DNA of 64,000 nucleotides from Leuconostoc pseudomesenteroides KCTC 3652 (GCF_014634745.1 NZ_BMBP01000010.1:25938-89937); one strand, 5' to 3'. Positions 1-7,765 are shown, counted from the stretch's first letter. Program-made: numbers and translations. The notes: a model not told the origin generated them from the letters alone.

Positions 1-878
1 GCATGCGTTTTGTTTACGGTGAGGATGAGTTATCAGATAAATTTGATGATGCTCAAAACGAAGCGCGTGCTTCGTTTGGCGATGATCACATGTATATTGA
101 AAAAGTTATGTCACGTGTTCGCCACATTGAAATGCAAGTGTTCCGTGATGAGAATGGTCATGTTGTTTATTTGCCAGAACGAAATTGCTCATTGCAACGC
201 AATAATCAAAAGGTGATTGAAGAATCACCAGCTACAGGTGTAACGCCTGAAATGCGTGCGCATCTTGGCGAAATTGTTACTAAAGCCGCAAAAGCATTGG
301 CGTATGAAAATACTGGAACCATTGAATTTTTGCAAGATCGCGATGGTCATTTCTACTTTATGGAAATGAACACACGTATTCAAGTAGAACATCCAGTTTC
401 TGAAATGGTAACGGGATTAGATTTAATTAAGTTACAAATTCAAGTTGCTGCAGGCTTAGATTTACCGGTGGTTCAAGATGACGTGAGCGTTAAAGGCCAC
501 TCTATCGAAGTACGTTTGACGGCTGAGCAGCCAGAAAAACACTTTGCACCTAGTGCTGGAACGATTGATTTTGTTTTTTTGCCAACTGGTGGACCGGGTG
601 TTCGTATTGATTCAGCCTTATTTAATGGCGATAAAATTCAACCATTTTACGATTCTATGATTGGCAAATTAATTGTTAAGGCCGATGATCGTGAAACAGC
701 CATGAGAAAGATTCAACGTGTGGTTGATGAAACTGTTGTACGTGGTGTAGCAACGAGCCGTAATTTTCAAAAAGCTCTGTTAGCTGATCCACAGGTTCAA
801 CGTGGCGAATTTGACACACGTTATTTGGAAACTGAATTTTTACCGAGATGGACACAAACATTGCCAGATAATCAATAA
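1..878 (+). CDS. accC: Acetyl-CoA carboxylase, biotin carboxylase subunit (5' end outside window)
   Basis: ATP-dependent carboxylation of the biotin on BCCP, the first half-reaction of malonyl-CoA synthesis. About 291 codons are visible, roughly the last two thirds of a normal 450-residue protein. The first ATG, at position 3, is probably internal, because it sits where the family has its glycine-rich GGKGMR loop. The EMNTRIQVEHP catalytic motif of the ATP-grasp domain lies at about residues 121-131 of the visible part, followed by the biotin carboxylase C-terminal domain (VRLTAEQPEKHFAPS). accD and accA follow on the same strand, so this is the end of a fatty-acid synthesis operon. Only the 5' truncation by the window edge is unusual. 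Confidence 0.96.
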   Translation, partial: MRFVYGEDELSDKFDDAQNEARASFGDDHMYIEKVMSRVRHIEMQVFRDENGHVVYLPERNCSLQRNNQKVIEESPATGVTPEMRAHLGEIVTKAAKALAYENTGTIEFLQDRDGHFYFMEMNTRIQVEHPVSEMVTGLDLIKLQIQVAAGLDLPVVQDDVSVKGHSIEVRLTAEQPEKHFAPSAGTIDFVFLPTGGPGVRIDSALFNGDKIQPFYDSMIGKLIVKADDRETAMRKIQRVVDETVVRGVATSRNFQKALLADPQVQRGEFDTRYLETEFLPRWTQTLPDNQ

Positions 879-931
879 AATGACTACCGTATGCGTCTAA
901 CGTGTGCGGTATTGTTATAATGGAGAGAAAA

Positions 932-1771
932 ATGGATTTATATGAAAATAAAAGTTCGAAGGAAAAAATCAAACGTGATGCGTCTGTGAATGATCGTATT
1001 CCAGATGGCCTTTTCCTTGCTTGCCCTTATTGCGGTGCCCAGATGTATAATAAACAACTTGGGGAATTTCGAGTATGTGCAAATTGCGGCTATGGTTTTC
1101 GTTTGCAAGCGCGCGAACGTGTCAGTTTGTTAACTGATAGTTTTGAAGAAATGGATGCCGATATTCAAATGACTAATCCAGAATTTCCGGGTTACGCTGA
1201 GAAGTTAGCGCGAGCACAATCACAAACAGAGCTAGGTGAATCTGTGCTGACTGGTCTGGCAACAATTCAACAACAAAAAGTAGCATTAGGTGTCATGGAT
1301 TCATATTTCATGATGGGTTCACTGGGTTCGATGACTGGTGAAAAGATTACGCGTCTCTTTGAATATGCAACATCTCATCGTTTGCCAGTGGTACTATTCA
1401 CGGCTTCAGGTGGGGCAAGAATGCAAGAGGGAATTCAGTCGTTGATGCAGATGGCCAAAGTCTCTGCTGCTGTTGCGCAACACCAAGAGGCCGGTTTATT
1501 GTATCTGGTGGTTTTGACAGATCCAACAACTGGTGGTGTGACGGCTAGTTTTGCCATGCAAGGTGACATTACTTTAGCTGAGCCTCATGCATTGGTAGGT
1601 TTTGCAGGCGCTCGCGTGATTGAATCTACAATTCATGAAAAATTACCTAAAGATTTCCAGCGTGTTGAAACATTATTAGAAAATGGTTTTGTGGATCAAA
1701 TTGTGCCACGTGAGTCGTTGGCACCAATGATTGCTAAAATCGTTAAGTTGCATACAAGTCTAGAGGAATAA
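932..1771 (+). CDS. accD: Acetyl-CoA carboxylase carboxyltransferase, beta subunit
   Basis: Beta half of the carboxyltransferase, which moves CO2 from carboxybiotin to acetyl-CoA. An N-terminal four-cysteine zinc ribbon is visible (C31, C34, C49, C52 in CPYCGA and CANCG), then the crotonase-like carboxyltransferase fold with SGGARMQEG and PTTGGVTASFAM. The ATG at 932 is chosen because GGAGAG at 922-927 is correctly spaced for it. The GTG at 902 and the ATG at 920 have no such site. The resulting protein has 279 residues, normal for AccD. It lies about 50 nt after accC, and accA starts 1 nt after its stop, which implies coupled translation of the two subunits. Confidence 0.96.
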   Translation: MDLYENKSSKEKIKRDASVNDRIPDGLFLACPYCGAQMYNKQLGEFRVCANCGYGFRLQARERVSLLTDSFEEMDADIQMTNPEFPGYAEKLARAQSQTELGESVLTGLATIQQQKVALGVMDSYFMMGSLGSMTGEKITRLFEYATSHRLPVVLFTASGGARMQEGIQSLMQMAKVSAAVAQHQEAGLLYLVVLTDPTTGGVTASFAMQGDITLAEPHALVGFAGARVIESTIHEKLPKDFQRVETLLENGFVDQIVPRESLAPMIAKIVKLHTSLEE

Positions 1772-1772
1772 T

Positions 1773-2579
1773 ATGTCAGCAGATATTTTGAATAGTTTGA
1801 AAATTTTCAAGCGTGAATTGACGCCAGCCCAAGTTGTAAAAAAATCTCGAGAAGATCGCTTCATGGCACGTGAAATTATTGATGGTATATTCACTGATTT
1901 TGTTGAATTACATGGTGATCGATTGAGCGGGGATGATATGTCGGTTATTGGGGGGATTGCGGCTTTAAATGGTCAGCCAGTGACGATTATTGTCATTGAC
2001 AAGGGAACTGATATCCATGATAAGTTGAGTAAACGCAATGGTTCGCCAGAGCCTTGGGGCTATCGCAAGGCGCAACGTTTAATGCAGCAAGCGGAACGGT
2101 TCCATCGACCAATTATCACGTTTATCAATACACCGGGTGCCTTTCCGGGCAAAGAGGCTGAAGCACAGGGACAAGGCGAAGCGATTGCCAAGTCTATACT
2201 TGAATCAATGAAGCTGACGGTGCCAATGATAGCCATTGTCTATGGTGAAGGTGGTTCGGGAGGTGCACTAGCGCTTGCCACTGCTAACCAAGTATGGATG
2301 TTTCAAAATGCCACGTATTCTATTTTGTCGCCAGAAGGATTTGCATCAATTCTTTGGAAAGATAGTAAGCGCAGTGATGAAGCTGCCGCCGTTATGGGGC
2401 TAACAGCAAAGGATTTGTTTGAAAAAGACATTATTGAGTATATTGTGCCGGAATCACACAATCATCCCCGTGTCTTTAATTTAATCAGAAAAAGACTGGA
2501 TGATGAAATTAAAGCGCTGAACCAATTAACACCAAGTGAACTGGTCAAGCAGCGACGTGCGCGTTTTAGAGCTTTTTAA
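1773..2579 (+). CDS. accA: Acetyl-CoA carboxylase carboxyltransferase, alpha subunit
   Basis: Alpha half of the carboxyltransferase and partner of AccD in the alpha2-beta2 enzyme. The 268-residue protein carries the family motifs ELHGDRLSGDD, FINTPGAFPG, GEGGSGGALA and SPEGFASILWKD. The start ATG at 1773 follows the accD stop by 1 nt, and its ribosome site (AGAGG, 1762-1766) lies inside the end of accD. It is shorter than the Gram-negative protein (about 320 residues) because it lacks part of the N-terminal helix region, which is usual in lactobacilli. It ends the visible fab/acc operon; the next transcript is tmRNA, from its own promoter. Confidence 0.96.
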   Translation: MSADILNSLKIFKRELTPAQVVKKSREDRFMAREIIDGIFTDFVELHGDRLSGDDMSVIGGIAALNGQPVTIIVIDKGTDIHDKLSKRNGSPEPWGYRKAQRLMQQAERFHRPIITFINTPGAFPGKEAEAQGQGEAIAKSILESMKLTVPMIAIVYGEGGSGGALALATANQVWMFQNATYSILSPEGFASILWKDSKRSDEAAAVMGLTAKDLFEKDIIEYIVPESHNHPRVFNLIRKRLDDEIKALNQLTPSELVKQRRARFRAF

Positions 2580-2602
2580 GCATGATTGACATTTAACCTG
2601 TG

Positions 2603-2631
2603 TTACAATTAATATAATGACAGTTTATAAT
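2603..2631 (+). promoter_or_regulatory. Promoter of ssrA
   Basis: TTACAA (2603-2608), 17 nt, TATAAT (2626-2631) places transcription start about 12-18 nt before the mature tmRNA 5' end at 2651. A second TATAAT at 2613 and a TTGACA at 2586 are also present but are spaced 21 nt apart, so they are the weaker reading. Confidence 0.55.
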
Positions 2632-2650
2632 AAATTGTTTATTATGTTTT

Positions 2651-3009
2651 GGGTCTGTTTTTTGGAATTCGACAGGCTGTTTAGAGCATTGGCTGCGTTT
2701 CGCCGTCCGGGCGTTAAACGGGCAGACATTTTAACTGCAAAAAACGAAAACTCTTACGCAATCGCTGCTTAAAAACCAGCAATACGTAGCTTAATCTTGG
2801 TTTCTGACGTCTGAGATTAGGCCATAAAAGGTCAGATCGCATTGTTGTTTACATCTGGAATGGCAATGTTAAATTTATCAGATTAGTTAATTTGATTAGC
2901 CGTGTGTTATGGCGTACAAATTGATGAAATTCAAATGATAGCACTATAAGCGTAGGCGCCAATGTATCGGACGGTTTGGACAGGGGTTCGACTCCCCTCA
3001 GATCCACTA
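2651..3009 (+). ncRNA. ssrA: tmRNA (trans-translation RNA)
   Basis: Rescues stalled ribosomes and tags the unfinished protein for proteolysis. The tRNA-like acceptor stem forms between GGGTCTG (2651-2657) and CAGATCC (2999-3005), with one G-U pair. A T arm with GGTTCGACTCC lies at 2984-2994, and the 5' part carries the conserved AATTCGACAGG. The tag reading frame runs from 2737 to 2769, encodes AKNENSYAIAA and stops at TAA 2770-2772. The region between holds the pseudoknots. The 3' CCA does not look fully encoded (the genome reads ACTA after the stem), so CCA addition is expected; the 3' end is therefore approximate. Confidence 0.95.
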
Positions 3010-3020
3010 GTGTATTTTTT

Positions 3021-3067
3021 GGTGTTGCACAAGGTTTCAAAAACCTTGATGTAGCGCCTTTTCTTTT
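3021..3067 (+). terminator. Rho-independent terminator of ssrA
   Basis: A long hairpin with arms 3021-3037 and 3041-3058, including CAAGGTTT/AAACCTTG around a 3-nt loop and several G-U pairs at the base, followed by TTTTCTTTT. It sits directly after the tmRNA. Confidence 0.7.
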
Positions 3068-3188
3068 GAAATACTGATGGCAGTGTCGATAAAATGACCA
3101 AAAATCAATAAGTTGATAGGCGTTTGTATGGCTTTGTCAAAGAAAAAATTAATGATTGTTATTATTGAGTGATTTAGAGGAGAGAAAG

Positions 3189-3434
3189 ATGATGTGGCAG
3201 GTGATTTATTGGGTTATTATTGTTTTAATTGTACTAGTTGGCTGTTATTTGGTGTACAGAAGCTACAAGTATAGTGAAATTGAGCTGGTTTGGTGGGATT
3301 ATTTGCTATATATATCTGTATTTGTATCATGGATTATGGTCGGACAAACAATGGATACTACAGGTTTTGTTTCTCTGGGCACCACTTTGGTAGTACTATG
3401 CTTAATGTTAATGACACAAAAGAAAAACCAATAA
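3189..3434 (+). CDS. Small two-to-three-helix membrane protein, unknown function
   Basis: An 81-residue hydrophobic protein starting MMWQVIYWVIIVLIVLVGCYLV. There is one N-terminal transmembrane segment, a short polar YRSYKYSEIE stretch, then two further hydrophobic stretches (about residues 35-50 and 56-72) and a lysine-rich end. The ATG at 3189 is chosen over the upstream in-frame ATG at 3156 because GGAGAG (3179-3184) precedes it at the right distance. It stands alone between tmRNA and a strong terminator. I do not recognise the family; it may be a cell-envelope or stress-related small protein, but nothing visible shows this. Confidence 0.65.
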   Translation: MMWQVIYWVIIVLIVLVGCYLVYRSYKYSEIELVWWDYLLYISVFVSWIMVGQTMDTTGFVSLGTTLVVLCLMLMTQKKNQ

Positions 3435-3472
3435 AAAGTCAAGTACTGAGCGCATTTAGTACTTGACTTTTT
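3433..3472. terminator. Bidirectional terminator
   Basis: Perfect 15-bp inverted repeat: AAAAAGTCAAGTACT (3433-3447) pairs with 3458-3472 around a 10-nt loop, with a T run on either strand. It serves the plus-strand membrane-protein gene and possibly the minus-strand gene on the other side. Confidence 0.85.
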
Positions 3473-3551
3473 GGTAAGCGAAAAAATTATGTTGTATTTT
3501 CGGATGCTTTACCATCTTTTTGAGTCGGAGGTGCATTTTGATATATGTTGC

Positions 3552-4115
3552 TTAGTTCAATTTGAAAGTGATTTTGCCCTTGGTGGGATTAATATCTTGC
3601 TGATAAATTATTTTTAGATGGTGATTTGTATTGCCTTTGGCGACTAAATTTCCCGTAATTGAATCGCCTACGCCTAACGTTCCACTATCTATGTCATGAT
3701 CTACGTTTGGATAGGCTTCTGTTGTATCAGTAAGTTTACCGTTATCATCTAATTGAAAGAAATAAGCATCATAATCAAATTTTTGTTTGCTAAGATTTGT
3801 AATCGTGATATTGACCACAACAAGTTGGTTATCAATGCCTAATTTATTAGTAATTGAATCACCTCTAATAGCATTACTATCTTTAAAGTCAAAATTATTG
3901 ACTCTAAAGTGAATATTTTTATATACTGCCGTTTCGCCAACTTTGACAGTCGACTGTGATGTTAAAAATGATTTAGATTGTGTTTTAACTACTTTTTTGA
4001 CTGAGTCATTAGTGTTAAAGTGATAAATAACGTATATAAAGGTGATGATTAAAAATATGCCAATCGTGAAAATTTGATGTTTCTTGTTGTATTTTTGTTT
4101 ATGTCGTCCTTTCAT
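3552..4115 (-). CDS. Membrane-anchored DUF4352-type protein
   Basis: A 187-residue protein with a basic N-terminus (MKGRHKQKYNKKH), one transmembrane segment at about residues 15-30 and an extracellular immunoglobulin-like domain. VKVGETAVYKNIHFRVNNFDF, LVVVNITITNLSKQ and GTLGVGDSITGNLVAKGN match the pattern of DUF4352/telomeric-repeat-factor-like secreted domains of Firmicutes. It has a good ribosome site (AAGGAGC before the ATG). The likely location is the outer face of the membrane; the ligand is unknown. It is a single gene, transcribed convergently with the small membrane protein across the terminator at 3433-3472. Confidence 0.7.
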   Translation of the reverse strand: MKGRHKQKYNKKHQIFTIGIFLIITFIYVIYHFNTNDSVKKVVKTQSKSFLTSQSTVKVGETAVYKNIHFRVNNFDFKDSNAIRGDSITNKLGIDNQLVVVNITITNLSKQKFDYDAYFFQLDDNGKLTDTTEAYPNVDHDIDSGTLGVGDSITGNLVAKGNTNHHLKIIYQQDINPTKGKITFKLN

Positions 4116-4287
4116 AGTTGCTCCTTGATTTTACGCTAAAACGCATTGAGTTATCTTAATTTCTTGATAGGTTACCAATTTGTGATGAAGGTGATTGAAA
4201 CGTTGAAAATACTTATTATCGTGACAAATTACATAACTAGTTGATGAATATTTCAAGTTAATAATGTTTTTTCTGTTGTGAGCGTGA

Positions 4288-4827
4288 TTAACGTTGCTTT
4301 GCAAACCAGTCATCTTGAAAGATGGCATAGTAATCAATGTCAACCCATTTGCCATCATAAAAAATTTCATCTTTTGTGGTACCTTCCTTGACAAAACCGA
4401 CCTTTGTGTATGCTTTTACGGCACCAGTATTGAATGGATAGACGGATAACTTGATTTTATGCATATTAAGGTTATTAAAACCATAATCAAGAATCAGTTT
4501 CATTGCTTCTGTACCATAGCCTTTGGAACGGTCTTGAGCTTTAGGAAAACCAATCCCCAATTCGCAGGAGTGATTACGAACGCTAATGTCGGTTAGCGTC
4601 ACATAACCAACCAAATTATCATCATTTGTTTTTCTGATTGTGAACGCCACATTTTCAGAACTGTCAGTGTTTTCTAAAAATATTTTTTCCCAGTCATTAG
4701 CTGTGTAAGGATGAATCATATCACTAGTTAATGTGGACAGGAAGTTTTCATCCCATTGCCAGTTTGCTAAGTTTTCACCATCTGTTTCATGATAATGTGA
4801 TAGTTTTACATTTTTTCCAATAAACAT
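4288..4827 (-). CDS. GNAT acetyltransferase, RimJ/RimL-like
   Basis: Acetyl-CoA-dependent N-acetyltransferase of 179 residues. The fold signatures are visible: an N-terminal L-x-x-x-x-x-D-G-E-N-L strand-helix, then the acetyl-CoA loop ELGIGFPKAQDRSKGYGTEAM (Q/R-x-x-G-x-G/A, about residues 90-110), then YGFNNLNMHKIKLSVYPFNTGAVKAYTKVGF, typical of RimJ/RimL and spermidine-acetyltransferase relatives. The substrate cannot be told. The ATG is preceded by AGGAG. A second, unrelated GNAT gene lies at 5738-6274. Confidence 0.85.
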   Translation of the reverse strand: MFIGKNVKLSHYHETDGENLANWQWDENFLSTLTSDMIHPYTANDWEKIFLENTDSSENVAFTIRKTNDDNLVGYVTLTDISVRNHSCELGIGFPKAQDRSKGYGTEAMKLILDYGFNNLNMHKIKLSVYPFNTGAVKAYTKVGFVKEGTTKDEIFYDGKWVDIDYYAIFQDDWFAKQR

Positions 4828-4917
4828 GTTTTAATTCTCCTGTTTTGAATAAAAATTAACATCTATAAAAACTGTTTTCGCACTTGCCTATGATTGCCGT
4901 TGTGTCGGACAATGACG

Positions 4918-5149
4918 TTATAGATTTTTAGACTCTCGTATGAGTGCTAATATTTCTTTGTTTGCTTCATGCTCAAACAGAAATTCGGCACATTTTATAG
5001 CCCCATCGTTAGTTTCTGATAAGCCTAAATTATATGTGAACATAGAAGCATTCATCAGCATAGCAAGCCGCCAAGCCAGACTCACTAAATTTCATGTGAC
5101 TTAACATCAAACCAGCGTTTTTAACGGTTCTTTTCAATTTTGTTTTCAT
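4918..5149 (-). pseudogene. Frameshifted small gene, unknown family
   Basis: On the minus strand an ATG at 5149 with a strong ribosome site (AGGGGGAT) opens MKTKLKRTVKNAGLMLSHMK, but this frame stops after about 39 codons. The +1 frame continues seamlessly as LAWRLAMLMNASMFTYNLGL and ends ...LALIRESKNL at 4918. The total span of 232 nt is one base over a multiple of three, so a single inserted base explains it. The joined product would be about 76 residues. I do not recognise its function. It belongs to the cluster of small minus-strand genes here; a sequencing error remains possible. Confidence 0.6.
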
Positions 5150-5176
5150 GTAATATCCCCCTATATCTTTATGTAC

Positions 5177-5197
5177 GCACTCTGTGAGTGCTTTTTT
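5177..5197 (-). repeat. 3' hairpin repeat, copy A
   Basis: GCACTC-TGT-GAGTGC (5177-5191) followed by TTTTTT on the plus strand and preceded by ATGTAC. The same hairpin recurs at 5698-5712 and 10954-10968. Each copy lies just downstream of the stop codon of a minus-strand gene. The T run faces the plus strand, so terminator function on the minus strand is not obvious. Confidence 0.7.
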
Positions 5198-5354
5198 ACT
5201 TGTATAGTATTAGAGCAGAGTAGCTAAAAAAGGAATCAGTATACTGGACTTCAATAATTTTGTGACCGTCTGTTTCCAATTCAGCTAAAGTACCGTTTAA
5301 TCTTTCAACGAAACTTTTAGCAGTCCAAAAACCAGTTATAATTTGTGTTTTCAT
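5196..5354 (-). CDS. Cse60-like small protein
   Basis: A 52-residue protein starting MKTQIITGFWTAKSFVERLN with the terminal pattern HKIIEVQYTDSFFSYSALIL then YK. This resembles the small Cse60 family (named from Bacillus sporulation, where members end in I-x-D-I-x-F-S...YSALIIYK). The ATG has a clear GGGG ribosome site. The organism is not expected to sporulate, so the family name says nothing about its role here. The gene carries the shared 5' leader element (5369-5396) and the 3' hairpin (5177-5191). Confidence 0.65.
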   Translation of the reverse strand: MKTQIITGFWTAKSFVERLNGTLAELETDGHKIIEVQYTDSFFSYSALILYK

Positions 5355-5368
5355 ATTTCATCCCCAAT

Positions 5369-5396
5369 AATGCTTTTAACGTGGTTCTGCACGTAA
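5369..5396 (-). promoter_or_regulatory. Shared 5' leader hairpin element, copy 1
   Basis: On the plus strand AATGCTTTTAACGTGGTTC-TG-CACGTAA. In the transcript (minus strand) it reads ACGTG...CACGT followed by TTAAAAGCATT and then the ribosome site of the Cse60-like gene, 14 nt before its ATG. Near-identical copies lie at 6593-6619 and 11331-11360. Confidence 0.7.
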
Positions 5397-5446
5397 GTTT
5401 TATGAGCGCTTTTACAAAATAATAAATTGTCTTATAAGCAAAATAG

Positions 5447-5662
5447 TTACCCAATTTTTCTATATCTGTTAGTAAACCAGCCGACTAAGCTAAAAATGGT
5501 TACAACTAATGAAGTTGCTAAACAAGATACGTAGTATGTTTTGTTTATGCCATAGAATCCAAATTTAATCCCAAAAACGTAGTCAGGATGAAGCAATAAG
5601 AAGTACCCAGATATAATGACTAAAATAATTGTTAATATGGAGCAAAATGTGTTTGTTTTCAT
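5447..5662 (-). CDS. Small membrane protein, unknown function
   Basis: Starting at the ATG at 5662 the product has 71 residues: MKTNTFCSILTIILVIISGY then a short loop (HPDYVFGIKFGFYGINKTYY) and a second transmembrane segment (VSCLATSLVVTIFSLVGWFT), ending NRYRKIG. The upstream in-frame ATG at 5701 would put its first codons in the hairpin repeat and is less likely. The ribosome site is weak. The two-helix layout resembles many uncharacterised small membrane proteins of lactic acid bacteria; there is no recognisable motif. Confidence 0.55.
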   Translation of the reverse strand: MKTNTFCSILTIILVIISGYFLLLHPDYVFGIKFGFYGINKTYYVSCLATSLVVTIFSLVGWFTNRYRKIG

Positions 5663-5697
5663 GATGGAAATGCTTCTAATTGAATCTCTGCTATTAT

Positions 5698-5717
5698 GCA
5701 CTCTATGAGTGCTTTTT
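5698..5717 (-). repeat. 3' hairpin repeat, copy B
   Basis: GCACTC-TAT-GAGTGC (5698-5712) followed by TTTTT on the plus strand. It lies 25 nt after the stop of the acetyltransferase gene at 5738 and matches copies A and C. Confidence 0.7.
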
Positions 5718-5737
5718 GTTGTCAGTATGTATACAGT

Positions 5738-6274
5738 TCATTTGCTATTAGATGTTTGAGTCAATTGAAATGAAGACGAATCTATAAACATCAAATCTTC
5801 ATCATAGTATTGCTGGCCATCATACAGTGATTTGGGTTCACAACCGTATGTTTGAAAACCTAATTTGGTGTACAATTTTTGGGCTGATGTATTTTGGCTT
5901 AAAACAGTTAATTTAATAATATTCAGGTCAGGCAGGCTAAAGGCCTTTTTTAATACTTCAATTAGTAACTGGGTTGTTAGTCCTTGCTTACGGTAGTGAT
6001 TCATGCAGTACACAGAGGTAATTTCTCCCTTGTGTGATTCTTTCAAAGAGTTATCGCGTGTGAACACTGCAATACTAACTAATTTATCGGAATCATATAG
6101 TCCCATGACAAAATGTTGTGGTGTCATTGTCACTTTGTTTTTAAAATATTCATTTGGTCTTTTCGTTTCTTCCTCAAGGGTCGAACCGAAGGACAAGGGA
6201 TCTGTTATTAAAGCTTCGAGCCTAATTGTTTTGTAGGCTAGATAATCCTGGGTATTCAGTGTTTTAATGTGCAT
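5738..6274 (-). CDS. GNAT acetyltransferase
   Basis: An acetyl-CoA-dependent acetyltransferase of about 178 residues, starting MHIKTLNTQDYLAYKTIRLEAL. The acetyl-CoA binding loop is visible as ITSVYCMNHYRKQGLTTQLL (R-K-Q-G-L variant of the Q/R-x-x-G-x-G loop), with IIKLTVLSQNTSAQKLYTKLGF as the C-terminal signature. The start at 6274 is chosen for its GGGAGAAAG site; the in-frame ATG at 6298 overlaps the upstream gene's end. It lies 16 nt downstream of the 91-codon gene at 6291-6566 and probably shares its transcript. The substrate is unknown. Confidence 0.85.
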   Translation of the reverse strand: MHIKTLNTQDYLAYKTIRLEALITDPLSFGSTLEEETKRPNEYFKNKVTMTPQHFVMGLYDSDKLVSIAVFTRDNSLKESHKGEITSVYCMNHYRKQGLTTQLLIEVLKKAFSLPDLNIIKLTVLSQNTSAQKLYTKLGFQTYGCEPKSLYDGQQYYDEDLMFIDSSSFQLTQTSNSK

Positions 6275-6290
6275 TCTTTCTCCCAATCGA

Positions 6291-6566
6291 TTAGTCATCT
6301 AACTCAATATCAGGACGGCGTTTAACAATAATCTTTTTATCTAGAGTAATTGAGACACTTTGTTCAAAAAAGCTATTTGAATCAACGGTAGCTACATTTT
6401 CACTAACTTTTAACATAATGGGTGGTGCACCAGTATATTGTTCAGAAGTGTTTGCAATAACTACGTTACCTTGTTCATTATCGGTAACGATTGTGTTTTC
6501 AGGTGTAATTAGTTGCCAACCATAAGCTACTGTTTGTGTATTAGTTTCTTGACTATCTTTTGACAT
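6291..6566 (-). CDS. Hypothetical protein, beta-rich
   Basis: A 91-residue soluble protein starting MSKDSQETNTQTVAYGWQLI with alternating hydrophobic residues (NTIVTDNEQGNVVIANTSEQ, then PPIMLKVSENVATV) and an acidic tail DIELDD. No signal peptide, cysteine or catalytic motif is seen. The ATG has AGGAAAA upstream. It is the first gene of a two-gene unit with a GNAT acetyltransferase and carries the shared leader element at 6593-6619. I do not recognise the family. Confidence 0.65.
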   Translation of the reverse strand: MSKDSQETNTQTVAYGWQLITPENTIVTDNEQGNVVIANTSEQYTGAPPIMLKVSENVATVDSNSFFEQSVSITLDKKIIVKRRPDIELDD

Positions 6567-6592
6567 TGTTTATTTTCCTAACTGTTTTATTG

Positions 6593-6619
6593 AATGCTTT
6601 TAATGTGGTTCTTCACGTA
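6593..6619 (-). promoter_or_regulatory. Shared 5' leader hairpin element, copy 2
   Basis: AATGCTTTTAATGTGGTTC-TT-CACGTA on the plus strand, 26 nt before the start codon of the 91-codon gene. One of the five stem pairs is lost (C-A) relative to copies 1 and 3; the flanking AATGCTTTTAA is identical. Confidence 0.65.
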
Positions 6620-6645
6620 CTATTTGATGTTAAGTACCGAACTAA

Positions 6646-6990
6646 TTACCTAAAAAGCGCGATTATTGCGATTAATAGTAATGCTGACACGCCAACCAAA
6701 AATAAGTCCCATTTTAAATATGATTTTGAGTGCGTGTTCTTGTATCTATCAACTGCCAGGGCAATCCACAATATAACAAGGAGTATAACTTGAGTTGCAG
6801 ACAAATATATTGAGGAAGTATTTGTTGAGAGTTTATATAGAAATGTGCCTAAAAATCCTAGTGTGGCAATTGTTCTAAAAAGAGTTGCTTTTGTCATTTT
6901 ATTATCTGCGCTCCGGTAATCAATGTATGCAGGGAAGCGAGACACAAAGTTGGCTTTCCTGTTAAAATAACTCGTTATTTTTCGTTTCAT
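6646..6990 (-). CDS. Three-helix membrane protein, unknown function
   Basis: Starting at the ATG at 6990 (MKRKITSYFNRKANFVSRFP) the product is 114 residues: a basic cytosolic N-terminus, then three hydrophobic segments (FRTIATLGFLGTFLY, LSATQVILLVILWIALAV, LFLVGVSALLLIAIIALF). The open frame extends upstream into the ClbS-like gene in another frame, but that part is overlap. An alternative start is the ATG at 6897 (MTKATLFRTIATLG). Neither start has a strong ribosome site. It lies 25 nt after the ClbS-like gene and is probably co-transcribed. The function is unknown. Confidence 0.55.
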   Translation of the reverse strand: MKRKITSYFNRKANFVSRFPAYIDYRSADNKMTKATLFRTIATLGFLGTFLYKLSTNTSSIYLSATQVILLVILWIALAVDRYKNTHSKSYLKWDLFLVGVSALLLIAIIALFR

Positions 6991-7015
6991 GTCACTGAGG
7001 AAAGATGTGTCTAAT

Positions 7016-7525
7016 TCATAGGGAGCACTTTTTCCATTTGCGAATTTTGGTTCTAAATGTTTTAAACGGTGCGACAGAATTGATGTGAACCCATTTCCAT
7101 ACTGGCCATTGTGCGGGTGTCGTTGCCCACTGACGTTTATTCGGTTCAAATAGGACATCGTCCGGCAGTGATTCAACTAAGTGGCAGAGTTCTGCCACAC
7201 GTGAGTTTAATAATTCAATCAATTCTGTTAACGAGTAGTTACTGTAAGTTTCATAAAACGAGGTATATAATCCACCTAGATTGTTCCATTTGTAGCCTTT
7301 TGCTGGGACATCAACTTTTTTACCTGCTTTCTCATCTTGTTCCCAACTTAATAACGAGGTGAGCCAGCCAAGTTGATATGAAAGATTTTCAGCTGGTGTG
7401 CGATCGACTTCTTCAATGCGTTTATCTTTCAAATCATTTGGTATGTCGCTAAATTCATTGATGTATTTTTGATAGTTAGTCTTAATGGCCATAATTAGCT
7501 CATCTTTACTAACATATGATTGCAT
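7016..7525 (-). CDS. ClbS/DfsB family four-helix bundle protein
   Basis: A 169-residue DinB-like four-helix protein of the ClbS/DfsB (DUF1706) family. Recognisable are YEPKDELI-type VSKDELIMAIKTNYQKYINEF, RTPAENLSYQLGWLTSLLSWE, VPAKGYKWNNLGGLYTSFYE and the C-terminal FKTFRTKIRKWKK. ClbS itself is a hydrolase giving self-resistance to colibactin; most homologues, like this one, have no known substrate and occur in bacteria without the toxin. The start at 7525 gives the family's usual length. The gene is followed by a small membrane-protein gene on the same strand. Confidence 0.85.
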   Translation of the reverse strand: MQSYVSKDELIMAIKTNYQKYINEFSDIPNDLKDKRIEEVDRTPAENLSYQLGWLTSLLSWEQDEKAGKKVDVPAKGYKWNNLGGLYTSFYETYSNYSLTELIELLNSRVAELCHLVESLPDDVLFEPNKRQWATTPAQWPVWKWVHINSVAPFKTFRTKIRKWKKCSL

Positions 7526-7735
7526 TTTAATACGCTCCTATGTTTTAATTTTTCTAGGCAATAGTTTATTGCGTTGGTTGTAGGTATTGCCACTAATGTT
7601 AAATAGTGGAAATTTTTTAATTTTGTCCTGTTGCTAGGTTGATAGTCTCATTATTCTCGTTATTTTAAAATGATTAACAACGCAACGACAGTGCTTGGCT
7701 CTTAAGTATTAAAAATTAAACGCTTAGCATGTGGT

Positions 7736-7765
7736 TTTGCTTTCAACGAAAAGGCTGAAAGCAAA
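7736..7765 (-). terminator. Possible hairpin terminator of the hydrolase gene
   Basis: TTTGCTTTCA (7736-7745) pairs with TGAAAGCAAA (7756-7765), 23 nt past the hydrolase stop. There is no T run on the minus strand, so termination efficiency is uncertain. The remainder of 7526-7735 shows no gene. Confidence 0.4.

Noticed and set aside
2849..3040. A 63-codon minus-strand ORF over the ssrA region
   Set aside because: It lies within the tmRNA, and its DLRGVEPL segment is the antisense of the T arm.
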